From positions 36,799 to 100,798 of the forward strand of contig NZ_JASSOT010000053.1 of NCBI RefSeq assembly GCF_030238365.1: a stretch of 64,000 nt of DNA, written 5' to 3'. The first letter of the stretch is position 1. Every line of letters begins with the position of its first letter. This document shows, piece by piece, positions 55,246 to 64,000 of the stretch. The notes under the pieces were generated by a model. It was given only the letters and a program-made list of their open reading frames with translations, was not told where the DNA came from and searched no databases. The DNA is from Lelliottia wanjuensis. GTDB lineage: Bacteria; Pseudomonadota; Gammaproteobacteria; Enterobacterales; Enterobacteriaceae. The position numbers and the translations under genes are program-made.

Positions 55246-58200
55246 ATGGCTAACTTCTTTATTCAAAGGCCGATTTTCGCCTGGGTACTCGCCATCATAT
55301 TGATGATTGCGGGCGGGCTGGCAATTCTCAAATTGCCGGTGGCGCAGTATCCCACCATCGCGCCACCAGCCGTAGCCGTTACGGCTGTTTATCCTGGCGC
55401 TGATGCGCAGACGGTGCAGGACACCGTGACCCAGGTTATCGAACAAAACATGAATGGTATCGATAACCTGATGTACATGTCCTCCACCAGCGATTCAGCG
55501 GGTAATGTGACCATCACTCTGACCTTCCAGTCTGGTACGGATCCGGATATCGCGCAGGTACAGGTTCAGAACAAACTCCAGCTGGCGATGCCGCTCCTGC
55601 CGCAAGAAGTGCAGCAGCAAGGGATCGGCGTGGAGAAATCCAGCAGCAGCTTCCTTCTGGTCGCCGGCTTTGTCTCTGATAACAAAAGCCTGACGCAGGA
55701 TGATATCTCAGACTACGTCGCCTCCAACGTCAAAGACTCCATCAGCCGGACCTCCGGTGTGGGCGACGTTCAGCTGTTTGGCGCGCAGTACGCCATGCGC
55801 ATCTGGCTCGACAGCAACGCGCTGAATAAGTATCAGCTGACGCCGCTGGATGTCATTAATCAGCTTAAAACCCAGAACAACCAGATCGCTGCCGGGCAAC
55901 TGGGGGGGACGCCTGCAGTACCTGGGCAGCAGCTGAACGCCTCGATCATCGCGCAAACGCGCCTGAAAACACCGGAAGAGTTTGGCAAAATTACGCTGAA
56001 AGTGAATCAGGATGGCTCAATGGTGCATCTGAAAGATGTGGCCCGCATTGAGCTTGGCGGTGAAAACTACAACATGGTGACGAAGATCAACGGCCAGGCG
56101 GCCACCGGTCTCGGCATCAAGTTAGCGACAGGTGCGAACGCGCTGGATACCGCCGCGGCCATTAAATCAAAACTGGCAGAGCTGCAGGCCTTCTTCCCGC
56201 AAGGGCTGAAAGTCGTTTATCCGTACGACACGACACCTTTCGTGAAAATCTCCATTCATGAAGTGGTCAAAACCCTGTTCGAGGCGATCATTCTGGTCTT
56301 CCTCGTCATGTATCTGTTCCTGCAAAACCTGCGTGCCACTCTTATCCCCACCATTGCGGTGCCCGTCGTATTGCTGGGGACTTTTGCCGTGCTGGGCGCT
56401 TTCGGATTTTCCATCAATACCCTAACGATGTTTGGGATGGTGCTGGCGATAGGCTTGTTGGTCGATGATGCCATCGTGGTCGTGGAGAACGTTGAACGCG
56501 TTATGGTGGAAGACAAGCTCCCGCCAAAAGAGGCAACGCAAAAATCCATGGAGCAAATCCAGGGGGCGCTGGTCGGTATCGCGATGGTGCTTTCGGCGGT
56601 GTTTGTTCCGATGGCCTTTTTTGGTGGATCTACCGGTGCCATTTACCGTCAGTTCTCCCTGACCATCGTTTCTGCCATGGCCCTTTCCGTGCTGGTTGCG
56701 TTAATTCTGACACCCGCCCTTTGCGCCACACTGCTTAAACCGGCATCGGAAGAGCATCATGCAAAAGGCGGTTTCTTTGGCTGGTTCAACAATCTCTTTG
56801 ATAAGAGCGTGGAGCATTACAGCAATAGCGTGGGCGGTATCTTACGCAGAACCGGGCGCTATCTGGTGGTGTATGTGCTGATTGTCGCGGGCATGGCGGT
56901 ACTGTTTTTACGTCTCCCGACCTCCTTCCTGCCTGAGGAAGATCAGGGCGTGTTTATGACCATGGTCCAGCTTCCGGCTGGTGCCACGCAAACCCGCACA
57001 CAGCAGATCCTGGATCAGGTCCAGCAGTACTATCAAACCAAAGAAAAAGCCAACGTAGAATCGGTCTTTACGGTTAACGGCTTTAGCTTCAGTGGCCAGG
57101 GGCAAAACTCCGGTATCGCGTTCATCAGTCTTAAGCCATGGGATCAACGTCCAGGCGCTGAGAATAGTGTAGGAGCGATCGTTGGCCGTGCGACCAAAGC
57201 CTTTAGCCAGATCAAAGATGGCCTGGTGTTCCCCTTCAACCTGCCAGCGATTATCGAACTGGGTACCGCAACCGGCTTTGACTTTGAGCTGATTGACCAG
57301 GCAAACCTTGGACATACCGAGCTGACAAAAGCACGTAATCAGTTGCTGGGCATGGTTAAAGAACATCCTGAGATGCTGGAGCGTGTGCGTCCAAACGGGC
57401 TGGAAGATACGCCGCAATTCAAGCTGGATGTCGACCAGGAGAAAGCGCAGGCGCTGGGTGTGAGCGTGTCTGATATCAACCAGACCATTTCAACCGCCCT
57501 CGGCGGGACCTACGTAAACGACTTTATCGATCACGGTCGCGTGAAAAAAGTGTACGCGCAGGCAGATGCGCCGTTCCGTATGTTGCCGGGAGATATCAAC
57601 AATCTGTATGTGCGCAGTGCTAACGGAGAGATGGTTCCCTTCTCTGCGTTTAGTACCTCGCGCTGGATTTCAGGCTCCCCGCGCCTTGAGCGCTACAACG
57701 GTATGCCATCCATGGAAATTCTTGGTGAAGCTGCGCCAGGCAAAAGTACCGGTGAAGCAATGGTCCTGATGGAGTCACTTGCGCAGAAACTGCCTTCCGG
57801 GATTGGCTACGACTGGACGGGAATGTCCTATCAGGAACGACTCTCTGGCAATCAGGCTCCTGCGCTGTATGCCATTTCGCTCATCGTGGTGTTCCTGTGT
57901 CTGGCGGCGCTTTACGAGAGCTGGTCGATTCCCTTCTCCGTTATGCTTGTCGTGCCGCTGGGTGTTATTGGTGCCCTGCTCGGCGCGTCGTTGCGCGGTC
58001 TGAACAACGATGTCTATTTCCAGGTGGGACTCCTCACCACCATCGGGTTATCCGCCAAGAACGCCATTCTTATTGTGGAGTTTGCGAAAGACCTGATGGA
58101 GAAAGAAGGCAAAGGCGTTATCGAAGCCACCCTTGAGGCATCACGCATGCGTCTTCGCCCGATTCTGATGACCTCCCTGGCGTTTATCCTCGGTGTACTG

Positions 58201-58356
58201 CCTCTGGTTATCAGCCATGGTGCAGGCAGCGGTGCGCAAAACGCCGTGGGGACAGGGGTGATGGGAGGGATGTTGTCCGCAACACTGCTGGCTATCTTCT
58301 TCGTTCCTGTCTTCTTTGTGGTCGTCAGAAGACGATTTAACCGCAACGATAAGTAA
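55246..58356 (+). CDS. acrF: RND multidrug efflux transporter AcrF
   Basis: 1036 aa, HAE1-type RND pump with 12 helices and two large periplasmic loops. Exports hydrophobic drugs, dyes and detergents using the proton gradient, via AcrE and TolC. Proton-relay residues are D407 and D408 ([17 protein letters not shown]) and K938 ([11 protein letters not shown]). Helix 1 starts [17 protein letters not shown]. Within acrS/acrEF it is best called AcrF, but it is also close to AcrB; the assignment rests on neighbours and length. Confidence 0.94.
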   Translation: MANFFIQRPIFAWVLAIILMIAGGLAILKLPVAQYPTIAPPAVAVTAVYPGADAQTVQDTVTQVIEQNMNGIDNLMYMSSTSDSAGNVTITLTFQSGTDPDIAQVQVQNKLQLAMPLLPQEVQQQGIGVEKSSSSFLLVAGFVSDNKSLTQDDISDYVASNVKDSISRTSGVGDVQLFGAQYAMRIWLDSNALNKYQLTPLDVINQLKTQNNQIAAGQLGGTPAVPGQQLNASIIAQTRLKTPEEFGKITLKVNQDGSMVHLKDVARIELGGENYNMVTKINGQAATGLGIKLATGANALDTAAAIKSKLAELQAFFPQGLKVVYPYDTTPFVKISIHEVVKTLFEAIILVFLVMYLFLQNLRATLIPTIAVPVVLLGTFAVLGAFGFSINTLTMFGMVLAIGLLVDDAIVVVENVERVMVEDKLPPKEATQKSMEQIQGALVGIAMVLSAVFVPMAFFGGSTGAIYRQFSLTIVSAMALSVLVALILTPALCATLLKPASEEHHAKGGFFGWFNNLFDKSVEHYSNSVGGILRRTGRYLVVYVLIVAGMAVLFLRLPTSFLPEEDQGVFMTMVQLPAGATQTRTQQILDQVQQYYQTKEKANVESVFTVNGFSFSGQGQNSGIAFISLKPWDQRPGAENSVGAIVGRATKAFSQIKDGLVFPFNLPAIIELGTATGFDFELIDQANLGHTELTKARNQLLGMVKEHPEMLERVRPNGLEDTPQFKLDVDQEKAQALGVSVSDINQTISTALGGTYVNDFIDHGRVKKVYAQADAPFRMLPGDINNLYVRSANGEMVPFSAFSTSRWISGSPRLERYNGMPSMEILGEAAPGKSTGEAMVLMESLAQKLPSGIGYDWTGMSYQERLSGNQAPALYAISLIVVFLCLAALYESWSIPFSVMLVVPLGVIGALLGASLRGLNNDVYFQVGLLTTIGLSAKNAILIVEFAKDLMEKEGKGVIEATLEASRMRLRPILMTSLAFILGVLPLVISHGAGSGAQNAVGTGVMGGMLSATLLAIFFVPVFFVVVRRRFNRNDK

Positions 58357-58671
58357 ATTAAACAGAAAAGGCGTCGCTCGGCGCCTTTTCTTTTTCCTTC
58401 AAAGAGAACATTAGCGCACAAACTATCATTGTATTATGATGCGTCTGCGAATAATGAGAAACGCTAACAACCCCGGTTATTCATTTATTACATCCACACT
58501 TCCTTCATAAATTCATGCCTTTCCTAAATCTTCTCCACGATTTTTACAAACCACATAATTTGAGATTATTCATACTGACTCTGCAGAGGAATGTAGTGGT
58601 AAAATGTTCTCCAGCTCGATAAATACCCTTTCGGTTTTATAGCGAGTAAGTTTTAATTCTGAGGTAACATC
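58357..58671. other. acrF-yhdV intergenic region
   Basis: 315 bp. It starts with the acrF terminator. The rest is AT-rich and presumably holds the yhdV promoter. No gene seen. A 68-codon minus-strand frame at 58570-58776 overlaps yhdV and has no support. Confidence 0.55.
58365..58396 (+). terminator. acrEF terminator
   Basis: A 9-bp stem GAAAAGGCG / CGCCTTTTC with an 8-nt loop, followed by TTTTTCC, 8 bp after the acrF stop. Confidence 0.88.
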
Positions 58672-58893
58672 ATGAAAAGATTCATTTGCGTTGCAACACT
58701 CGCTGCGCTTCTTGCCGGTTGCGCACACGACTCTCCGTGTGTTCCGGTTTATGACGATCAAGGCCGACTGGTTCATACCAATACCTGTATGAAAGGAACC
58801 ACCCAGGATAACTGGGAAACAGCAGGGGCCATCGCCGGTGGTGCCGCTGCTGTTGCTGGCCTGACGCTAGGTATCGTCGCGTTAACTAAATAA
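58672..58893 (+). CDS. yhdV: Small lipoprotein YhdV
   Basis: 73 aa. Lipoprotein signal with lipobox LLAGC (Cys17), then a short region with two more Cys and a glycine/alanine-rich hydrophobic C-terminal segment (about 51-71, AGAIAGGAAAVAGLTLGIVAL) like glycine-zipper proteins. Matches E. coli YhdV. Function unknown. GAGG lies upstream of the ATG. Confidence 0.9.
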   Translation: MKRFICVATLAALLAGCAHDSPCVPVYDDQGRLVHTNTCMKGTTQDNWETAGAIAGGAAAVAGLTLGIVALTK

Positions 58894-58903
58894 TCTTTCC
58901 CTG

Positions 58904-58935
58904 GCAAAAGCGCGTCTAGTCCGCGCTTTTGCTTC
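58904..58935 (+). terminator. yhdV terminator
   Basis: A perfect 11-bp stem GCAAAAGCGCG / CGCGCTTTTGC with a 7-nt loop, 10 bp after the stop. The run of T is inside the 3' arm and only TTC follows, so strength is moderate. Confidence 0.7.
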
Positions 58936-59179
58936 AAATCAGTGCAGCCTTTTTACGATTCGTTAAAAAAACTCCCCTCTTCATTCTGCCTCGCTTATTA
59001 ATACCTGATTCTTCTCACATCTTTTTTGCGGTGTATTTTTTATTTCATTTTCCCGCGTGATACTTTTCACAAATTAACGAGATTAACTATCCTGCCAATA
59101 TTCACGTCAGAAACTATCTTCCTGAATTCACTGACGGACTCGCAACTTTTGCTCTGATTTGTGGCGTAGGTTGTGATTT

Positions 59180-59197
59180 CGCACCATTCCGGGGCGC
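59180..59197. promoter_or_regulatory. Possible NtrC-binding element upstream of yhdW
   Basis: CGCACCA-TTC-CGGGGCG resembles the NtrC palindrome TGCACCA-N3-TGGTGCA, with a good left half and a degenerate right half. It lies about 75-90 bp upstream of the sigma-54-type promoter, a usual enhancer distance. Only one such site is seen, so this is tentative. Confidence 0.4.
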
Positions 59198-59269
59198 TCG
59201 ATTTATTTATCCCTGTCTACACTCTGCATTATGCGTTCAATTATCCCAATTTCTGCCGAACGCAAAAAC

Positions 59270-59285
59270 TGGCATTACGTTTGCT
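59270..59285 (+). promoter_or_regulatory. Sigma-54-type promoter of yhdWXYZ
   Basis: TGGCATTACGTTTGCT matches the -24/-12 consensus TGGCAC-N5-TTGCW with one mismatch; GG and GC are separated by exactly 10 nt. The E. coli yhdWXYZ operon has been reported as nitrogen-regulated through NtrC, which supports the call. Confidence 0.65.
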
Positions 59286-59371
59286 TTATAAACGTCGGCC
59301 AACGCCACAGACAGGTAAAGCGTTTTAAAACGACTTTCTATAAAGATAAATTTCGCCACACAGGATGCAAT

Positions 59372-60397
59372 ATGAAAAAGACGATGATAGCCAGCCTTGC
59401 CGCTGCGGGCATGCTGTTTGCTGTAGCGGGTCAGGCTCATGCGGGTACCACGCTGGATGCCGTTAAAAAGAAAGGCTTTGTGCAATGCGGTATTAGTGAT
59501 GGGTTACCGGGCTTCTCTTACGCCGATGCGGACGGAAAGTTCACTGGCATTGATGTCGATGTTTGCCGTGGCGTTGCAGCCGCTCTCTTCGGGGATGATA
59601 CCAAAGTAAAATACACCCCGCTGACGGCGAAAGAACGTTTCACCGCTTTGCAATCCGGCGAAGTAGACATGCTTTCTCGTAATACCACATGGACGTCATC
59701 CCGTGATGCCGGGATGGGGATGTCGTTCACCGGCGTGACCTATTATGACGGCATCGGCTTCCTGACCCATAACAAAGCGGGGCTGAAGAGCGCGAAAGAG
59801 CTGGATGGCGCCACCGTATGTATTCAGGCTGGCACCGATACCGAGCTGAACGTCGCCGACTATTTCAAAGCCAACAACATGAAATACACGCCTGTGACCT
59901 TCGATCGCTCTGACGAATCCGCTAAAGCGCTGGAATCAGGCCGTTGCGATACGCTGGCCTCTGACCAGTCACAGCTGTATGCCCTGCGCATCAAGCTGAG
60001 CAACCCGGCGGAATGGATTGTTCTGCCTGAAGTTATCTCGAAAGAACCTCTCGGCCCGGTGGTTCGTCGCGGTGATGAAGACTGGTTCTCGATCGTTCGC
60101 TGGACGCTGTTTGCCATGCTGAACGCCGAAGAAATGGGTATCAACTCGAAAAACGTCGACGAGAAAGCGGCAAATCCATCAACACCGGATATGGCACATC
60201 TTCTGGGTAAAGAGGGTGACTTCGGCAAAGATCTGAAACTCGACAATAAGTGGGCTTATAACATCATCAAACACGTCGGTAACTATTCAGAGATCTTCGA
60301 GCGCAACGTGGGATCGGAAAGTGCGCTGAAGATCAAACGTGGCCAGAACAACCTCTGGAACAACGGCGGTATTCAGTACGCTCCGCCAGTACGTTAA
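59372..60397 (+). CDS. yhdW: Polar amino-acid ABC transporter, periplasmic binding protein
   Basis: 341 aa. Signal peptide 1-23 (cleavage at AHA/GTT), then the AapJ-type solute-binding fold (TLDAVKKKGFVQCGISDGLPGFSY, GIDVDVCRGVAAALFG). A Cys pair near the ends of the mature lobe is typical of AapJ/BztA. The natural ligand is unknown; AapJ homologues bind broad polar amino acids. Complete and intact. The ATG at 59372 is chosen from the signal peptide; the frame is open 47 codons further. First gene of yhdWXYZ. Confidence 0.93.
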   Translation: MKKTMIASLAAAGMLFAVAGQAHAGTTLDAVKKKGFVQCGISDGLPGFSYADADGKFTGIDVDVCRGVAAALFGDDTKVKYTPLTAKERFTALQSGEVDMLSRNTTWTSSRDAGMGMSFTGVTYYDGIGFLTHNKAGLKSAKELDGATVCIQAGTDTELNVADYFKANNMKYTPVTFDRSDESAKALESGRCDTLASDQSQLYALRIKLSNPAEWIVLPEVISKEPLGPVVRRGDEDWFSIVRWTLFAMLNAEEMGINSKNVDEKAANPSTPDMAHLLGKEGDFGKDLKLDNKWAYNIIKHVGNYSEIFERNVGSESALKIKRGQNNLWNNGGIQYAPPVR

Positions 60398-60465
60398 GCA
60401 TTTGGCTGTAACGGGCACTGCAACTGCGGTGCCCCATCCAGAGTCATGGTTACCGAGGTTTCTTT

Positions 60466-61647
60466 ATGTCCCATCGCCGCTTAGCCGTAAAAGGAAAGCT
60501 TTCCTTTTCTCATCCCGCGGTTCGCGCCTGGCTATTCCAGATAATCGCCGTCGTTGCCGTTGTGGTTGTTGCGGTTTATTTGATTCATAACACTGTGGCC
60601 AACCTGAGCAATCGCGGTATTACTTCAGGCTTTGCATTTCTGGATCGCAGTGCTGGTTTTGGTATTGTGCAGCATCTGATTGATTATCAAGAGGGTGATA
60701 CCTACGGAAGGGTGTTTCTGGTCGGTTTGCTTAATACACTGCTGGTCTCCGGACTCTGTATTGTATTTGCTTCATTCCTGGGTTTTTTCCTCGGTCTTGC
60801 ACGCCTTTCTGATAACTGGCTCTTACGCAAACTGTCGACGATTTATATCGAGACGTTTCGCAATATTCCGCCACTGCTGCAGATCTTTTTCTGGTATTTC
60901 GCCGTACTGCGTAATCTGCCCGGCCCGCGTCAGGCCGTTGATGCCTGGGATCTTTTTTATCTGAGTAACCGGGGTCTCTATATCCCCTCACCTCTTGCGG
61001 GTGAGGGTTTGTATGCGTTTATCGCGGCCATTGTTATTGCGATTGCGATTACCGTGGGGCTGTTTCGCTATAACCGGACGCTGCAGATTAAAACCGGGCA
61101 ACTTCGCCGGACATGGCCAATCGGCGCCGCATTGATCATAGGATTGCCGTTACTGGCGCAATGGGTGTTCGGAGCCGCTTTGCACTGGGATATTCCGCAG
61201 CTCCGGGGCTTTAACTTCCGCGGTGGAATGGTCCTCATTCCTGAACTGGCAGCCCTGACGCTGGCGCTGTCGATTTATACCTCCGCATTTATTGCAGAAA
61301 TCATTCGCTCCGGTATTCAGGCGGTTCCCTATGGGCAGCACGAGGCTGCGCGTTCTCTCGGCTTACCTAACCCGGTAACGCTGCGCCAGGTGATCATCCC
61401 TCAAGCCTTACGCGTGATCATCCCACCGCTGACCAGTCAGTACCTCAATATCGCTAAAAACTCCTCGCTGGCTGCCGCGATTGGTTATCCCGACATGGTT
61501 TCGCTGTTCGCCGGAACCGTACTGAACCAGACCGGACAAGCTATCGAGACGATCGCTATCACGATGTCCGTCTATCTGATTATCAGCCTGACGATCTCAT
61601 TGCTGATGAATATCTATAACCGCCGTATCGCCCTGGTTGAGCGCTAA
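60466..61647 (+). CDS. yhdX: Polar amino-acid ABC transporter permease (AapQ type)
   Basis: 393 aa, same length as E. coli YhdX. HisM-type inner-membrane permease with about eight helices. The ABC-contacting EAA loop is HEAARSLGLPNPVTLRQVIIPQALRVIIPP near the C-terminus. The segment IYIETFRNIPPLLQIFFW is the usual start of the BPD transport domain. Inside the gene, 60985-61007 encodes SPLAGEG and forms a perfect 8-bp inverted repeat. Lies 68 bp after yhdW, with GGTTTC/GAGG-like sequence upstream. Confidence 0.94.
   Translation: MSHRRLAVKGKLSFSHPAVRAWLFQIIAVVAVVVVAVYLIHNTVANLSNRGITSGFAFLDRSAGFGIVQHLIDYQEGDTYGRVFLVGLLNTLLVSGLCIVFASFLGFFLGLARLSDNWLLRKLSTIYIETFRNIPPLLQIFFWYFAVLRNLPGPRQAVDAWDLFYLSNRGLYIPSPLAGEGLYAFIAAIVIAIAITVGLFRYNRTLQIKTGQLRRTWPIGAALIIGLPLLAQWVFGAALHWDIPQLRGFNFRGGMVLIPELAALTLALSIYTSAFIAEIIRSGIQAVPYGQHEAARSLGLPNPVTLRQVIIPQALRVIIPPLTSQYLNIAKNSSLAAAIGYPDMVSLFAGTVLNQTGQAIETIAITMSVYLIISLTISLLMNIYNRRIALVER
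60985..61007. repeat. Intragenic inverted repeat in yhdX
   Basis: CCCTCACC, 7-nt loop, GGTGAGGG. It resembles the dispersed palindrome after zapE (13250-13281), here in frame in yhdX and translated as SPLAGEG. Confidence 0.6.
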
Positions 61648-61656
61648 GGAACCATG

Positions 61657-62760
61657 ATGACAAAAGCCGTATTGTCACACCCCTCGCGTCCGTCCAGCAC
61701 CGGAAGCTGGCGTTTCATCGCCTGGGCACGCAAAAATCTGTTCTCCTCCTGGAGCAACAGTCTCCTGACGATTGTCAGCTTATGGCTGATGTGGGAGTTG
61801 ATCCCTCCGCTTCTGAACTGGGCTTTCCTGCAGGCAAACTGGGTGGGCTCAACGCGGGCAGACTGTACCAAAGCAGGCGCCTGCTGGGTGTTTATTCACG
61901 AACGTTTTGGCCAGTTTATGTATGGGCTGTATCCACACGATCAGCGCTGGCGCATCAATCTGGCGCTGGTTGTCGGGTTGCTGTCGATTGTGCCGATGTT
62001 CTGGAAAAACCTGCCGCGCCGTGGACGTTACATTGCCTGCTGGGCGGTAGTGTATCCACTGATTGTCTGGCTGCTGCTGTATGGGGGAATTCTGGGGCTG
62101 GAGCGAGTCGAGACGCGCCAGTGGGGCGGATTGACGTTGACGCTAATCATCGCGTCTGTGGGGATCGCCGGAGCGCTGCCGTTAGGCATTCTGCTGGCAC
62201 TTGGCCGTCGCTCCACCATGCCGGTGGTGCGCATTCTTTCGGTGATTTTCATTGAGTTCTGGCGCGGGGTGCCGCTGATCACCGTCCTGTTTATGTCTTC
62301 CGTGATGCTGCCGCTATTTATGGCGGAAGGCACCACGATCGACAAACTGATCCGCGCTCTGGTGGGTGTTGTTTTATTCCAGTCGGCTTATGTCGCAGAG
62401 GTGGTTCGCGGAGGTCTGCAGGCGCTGCCGAAAGGTCAGTACGAAGCCGCTGAATCGCTGGCGCTCGGTTACTGGAAAACGCAGGGGCTCGTGATCTTAC
62501 CTCAGGCTCTCAAGATGGTTATCCCTGGTCTGGTGAACACCATCATCGCACTCTTCAAAGATACCAGCCTGGTGATCATCATCGGATTGTTCGATCTCTT
62601 TAGCAGCGTTCAGCAGGCAACGGTCGACCCGGCATGGCTCGGGATGTCGACCGAAGGCTATGTTTTCGCTGCACTTGTTTACTGGATCTTCTGTTTCAGC
62701 ATGTCGCGCTACAGCCAACATCTGGAAAAGCGCTTTAACACCGGGCGTACACCGCACTGA
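61657..62760 (+). CDS. yhdY: Polar amino-acid ABC transporter permease (AapM type)
   Basis: 367 aa. Second permease of the heterodimer, with about eight helices. The EAA loop is [30 protein letters not shown]. Two in-frame ATGs occur at 61654 and 61657; AGGA at 61647-61650 is better spaced for the second, which also gives the E. coli length. The gap from the yhdX stop is 9 bp. Confidence 0.94.
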   Translation: MTKAVLSHPSRPSSTGSWRFIAWARKNLFSSWSNSLLTIVSLWLMWELIPPLLNWAFLQANWVGSTRADCTKAGACWVFIHERFGQFMYGLYPHDQRWRINLALVVGLLSIVPMFWKNLPRRGRYIACWAVVYPLIVWLLLYGGILGLERVETRQWGGLTLTLIIASVGIAGALPLGILLALGRRSTMPVVRILSVIFIEFWRGVPLITVLFMSSVMLPLFMAEGTTIDKLIRALVGVVLFQSAYVAEVVRGGLQALPKGQYEAAESLALGYWKTQGLVILPQALKMVIPGLVNTIIALFKDTSLVIIIGLFDLFSSVQQATVDPAWLGMSTEGYVFAALVYWIFCFSMSRYSQHLEKRFNTGRTPH

Positions 62761-62767
62761 GGAATTT

Positions 62768-63526
62768 ATGAGCAAAATAACGATGACCCCTGCCGACGCG
62801 ATGATTACGCTGGAAAACGTCAATAAATGGTACGGCCAGTTTCATGTCCTGAAAGATATCAACCTAAAGGTTAAACAGGGCGAACGTATTGTCCTGTGCG
62901 GCCCCTCAGGTTCAGGAAAGTCGACGACTATTCGCTGTATTAACCATCTTGAGGAACATCAACAAGGCCGGATTGTTGTTGACGGGATTGAGCTGGATGA
63001 AGACATTCGCAATATCGAACGGGTCCGCCAGGAAGTGGGAATGGTATTTCAGCATTTCAATTTATTCCCGCATTTGACCGTGTTGCAGAACTGCACGCTG
63101 GCACCTATTTGGGTCCAGAAGATGCCCAGGAAGGAGGCCGAAGCGCTGGCGATGCATTACCTGGAACGCGTGCGTATAGCCGAGCATGCGAACAAGTTCC
63201 CCGGACAGATCTCTGGTGGGCAGCAGCAGCGTGTGGCGATCGCCCGTTCTCTGTGCATGAAACCTAAAATCATGCTGTTTGATGAACCGACTTCAGCGCT
63301 GGATCCGGAGATGGTGAAAGAGGTGCTGGATACGATGATTGGTCTGGCGCAATCGGGAATGACTATGCTCTGTGTGACGCATGAGATGGGCTTTGCCAGG
63401 ACGGTGGCGGACAGAGTGATCTTTATGGATCGTGGGGAAATCGTGGAACAGGCTCCTCCGGAAGAGTTTTTCGCGCATCCTAAATCTGAACGTACGCGCG
63501 CATTCCTGTCTCAGGTGATTCATTAA
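62768..63526 (+). CDS. yhdZ: Polar amino-acid ABC transporter ATP-binding protein (AapP type)
   Basis: 252 aa, the length of E. coli YhdZ. Cytoplasmic ATPase with Walker [11 protein letters not shown]-loop [13 protein letters not shown], signature [14 protein letters not shown], Walker [13 protein letters not shown] and H-loop CVTHEMGF. Energises YhdX/YhdY. GAGGAAT lies 4-10 nt upstream, and the gap from yhdY is 7 bp. Convergent with the rrn operon that follows. Confidence 0.96.
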   Translation: MSKITMTPADAMITLENVNKWYGQFHVLKDINLKVKQGERIVLCGPSGSGKSTTIRCINHLEEHQQGRIVVDGIELDEDIRNIERVRQEVGMVFQHFNLFPHLTVLQNCTLAPIWVQKMPRKEAEALAMHYLERVRIAEHANKFPGQISGGQQQRVAIARSLCMKPKIMLFDEPTSALDPEMVKEVLDTMIGLAQSGMTMLCVTHEMGFARTVADRVIFMDRGEIVEQAPPEEFFAHPKSERTRAFLSQVIH

Positions 63527-63589
63527 TGGTTTTCGTTGCCCGGTGGCTTTTTGCTGCCGGGTAGTCATTGTATTTCTGAGACTTAAACG

Positions 63590-63620
63590 CAAAAAGGCCA
63601 TCCTTGCGGATGGCCTTTTC
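63590..63620 (-). terminator. rrn operon terminator
   Basis: A perfect 12-bp stem AAAAGGCCATCC / GGATGGCCTTTT with a TTGC loop. On the minus strand it follows the last 5S gene by about 10 nt and is trailed by TTTTTGCGTTT. It may also stop yhdZ transcripts. Confidence 0.9.
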
Positions 63621-63629
63621 ACTTATTTG

Positions 63630-63749
63630 ATGTCTGGCAGTTCCCTACTCTCACATGGGGAGACCCCACACTACCATCGGCGCTACGGCGTTTCACTTCT
63701 GAGTTCGGCATGGGGTCAGGTGGGACCACCGCGCTAAAGCCGCCAGACA
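63630..63749 (-). rRNA. rrfF: 5S ribosomal RNA (distal copy, after tRNA-Thr)
   Basis: 120 nt, matching enterobacterial 5S rRNA from TGTCTGGCGG to CTGCCAGACAT. Corresponds to the extra 5S gene of the E. coli rrnD operon. It differs from the other copy at only two positions, which pair with each other in helix I. Confidence 0.96.
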
Positions 63750-63790
63750 AATTCTTTTTACTATTGCCGAACTTCAACCACGTAATAAAG

Positions 63791-63866
63791 TGGTGCTGAT
63801 ACCCAGAGTCGAACTGGGGACCTCACCCTTACCAAGGGTGCGCTCTACCAACTGAGCCATATCAGC
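63791..63866 (-). tRNA. thrV: tRNA-Thr (anticodon GGT)
   Basis: 76 nt including the encoded CCA. The acceptor stem GCTGATA / TATCAGC closes. The anticodon GGT is at tRNA positions 34-36 (plus-strand 63831-63833), and the T-loop GTTCGAC is present. It lies between two 5S genes, as thrV does in E. coli rrnD. Confidence 0.97.
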
Positions 63867-63878
63867 ACGCTAAATTTG

Positions 63879-63998
63879 ATGCCTGGCAGTTCCCTACTCT
63901 CACATGGGGAGACCCCACACTACCATCGGCGCTACGGCGTTTCACTTCTGAGTTCGGCATGGGGTCAGGTGGGACCACCGCGCTAAAGCCGCCAGGCA
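63879..63998 (-). rRNA. rrfD: 5S ribosomal RNA (proximal copy)
   Basis: 120 nt, from TGCCTGGCGG to CTGCCAGGCAT, complete within the window and ending 2 nt from the window edge. The 23S gene should lie beyond the edge. It is 12 nt upstream of tRNA-Thr in the direction of transcription. Confidence 0.96.
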
Positions 63999-64000
63999 AA

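Larger units (their letters stand above)
58894..59371. other. yhdV-yhdW intergenic region
   Basis: 478 bp with no gene. After the yhdV terminator comes an AT-rich stretch (about 58965-59100), then an NtrC-like half-palindrome near 59180-59197 and a sigma-54-type promoter at 59270-59285, followed by an ~85-nt leader to the yhdW ATG. Confidence 0.6.

Noticed and set aside
50978..58356. The c-di-GMP gene plus acrS-acrEF as one new signalling-efflux system
   Set aside because: The only evidence is adjacency and a 6-nt convergent overlap. The genes are on different transcripts and acrS-acrEF are a known unit, so I list the c-di-GMP gene alone as a finding.
62660..62767. Longer yhdZ start inside yhdY
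   Set aside because: The ATG at 62768 has GAGGAAT upstream and gives the family length; the upstream segment merely reads yhdY in another frame.

Overview
This 64 kb window looks like a core chromosomal segment of an Enterobacteriaceae bacterium. Gene order and protein similarity to Escherichia coli minutes ~71-73 are very strong. The insertions and deletions relative to E. coli fit an Enterobacter/Lelliottia-like genome, but that genus call is inference. The DNA is moderately GC-rich (I judge mid-50s %, not computed). I see no prophage, IS element, integron, CRISPR array or plasmid gene. The content is ordinary backbone with a few lineage-specific insertions.

Layout. (1) 1-5813: gltB (5' end cut off by the window) and gltD, glutamate synthase. 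(2) 5812-10597, minus strand: sialic-acid catabolism nanR / nanA-nanT-nanK-nanQ. nanE is absent from the operon, and a three-repeat NanR operator lies upstream of nanA. (3) 10683-14413, minus: sspA-sspB, rplM-rpsI, zapE. (4) 14603-17694, plus: zapG, degQ, degS. (5) mdh (minus) and argR (plus), divergent, with ARG boxes. (6) Two tandem yhcN-like genes, the barstar-like yhcO, and a GabD-type aldehyde dehydrogenase not found at this site in E. coli K-12. (7) aaeXAB efflux with divergent aaeR, then a yagU-like gene. (8) 27640-39909, minus: tldD, yhdP, rng, maf (yhdE), mreD, mreC, mreB and csrD (cell shape, RNA processing, envelope). (9) acuI, msrP-msrQ, aroQ, accB-accC, yhdT-panF, prmA, a periplasmic alpha-carbonic anhydrase, dusB-fis and yhdU, all plus. 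(10) An MHYT-GGDEF-EAL cyclic-di-GMP protein, then acrS (minus) and the RND efflux pair acrE-acrF. (11) yhdV, then the polar amino-acid ABC transporter yhdWXYZ behind a probable sigma-54 promoter. (12) The distal end of an rrn operon on the minus strand: 5S, tRNA-Thr(GGT), 5S and terminator.

How the parts work together. Several blocks are coherent units: ammonia assimilation (gltBD), NtrC-type nitrogen scavenging (yhdWXYZ), fatty-acid initiation (accBC with aroQ upstream), periplasmic protein quality control and repair (degQ, degS, msrPQ), cell-shape and envelope control (mreBCD, yhdP, zapE, zapG), and efflux (aaeXAB, acrEF).

I did not find a convincing undescribed system. The items most worth a second look are the MHYT-GGDEF-EAL gene with a 21-bp-period repeat upstream, the nan operon lacking its epimerase, the inverted repeat between acrS and acrE, the sigma-54/NtrC-like promoter of yhdW, the tandem yhcN pair, and the paired base change that distinguishes the two 5S genes. 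Family assignments rest on my recall of E. coli proteins; no searches were run.
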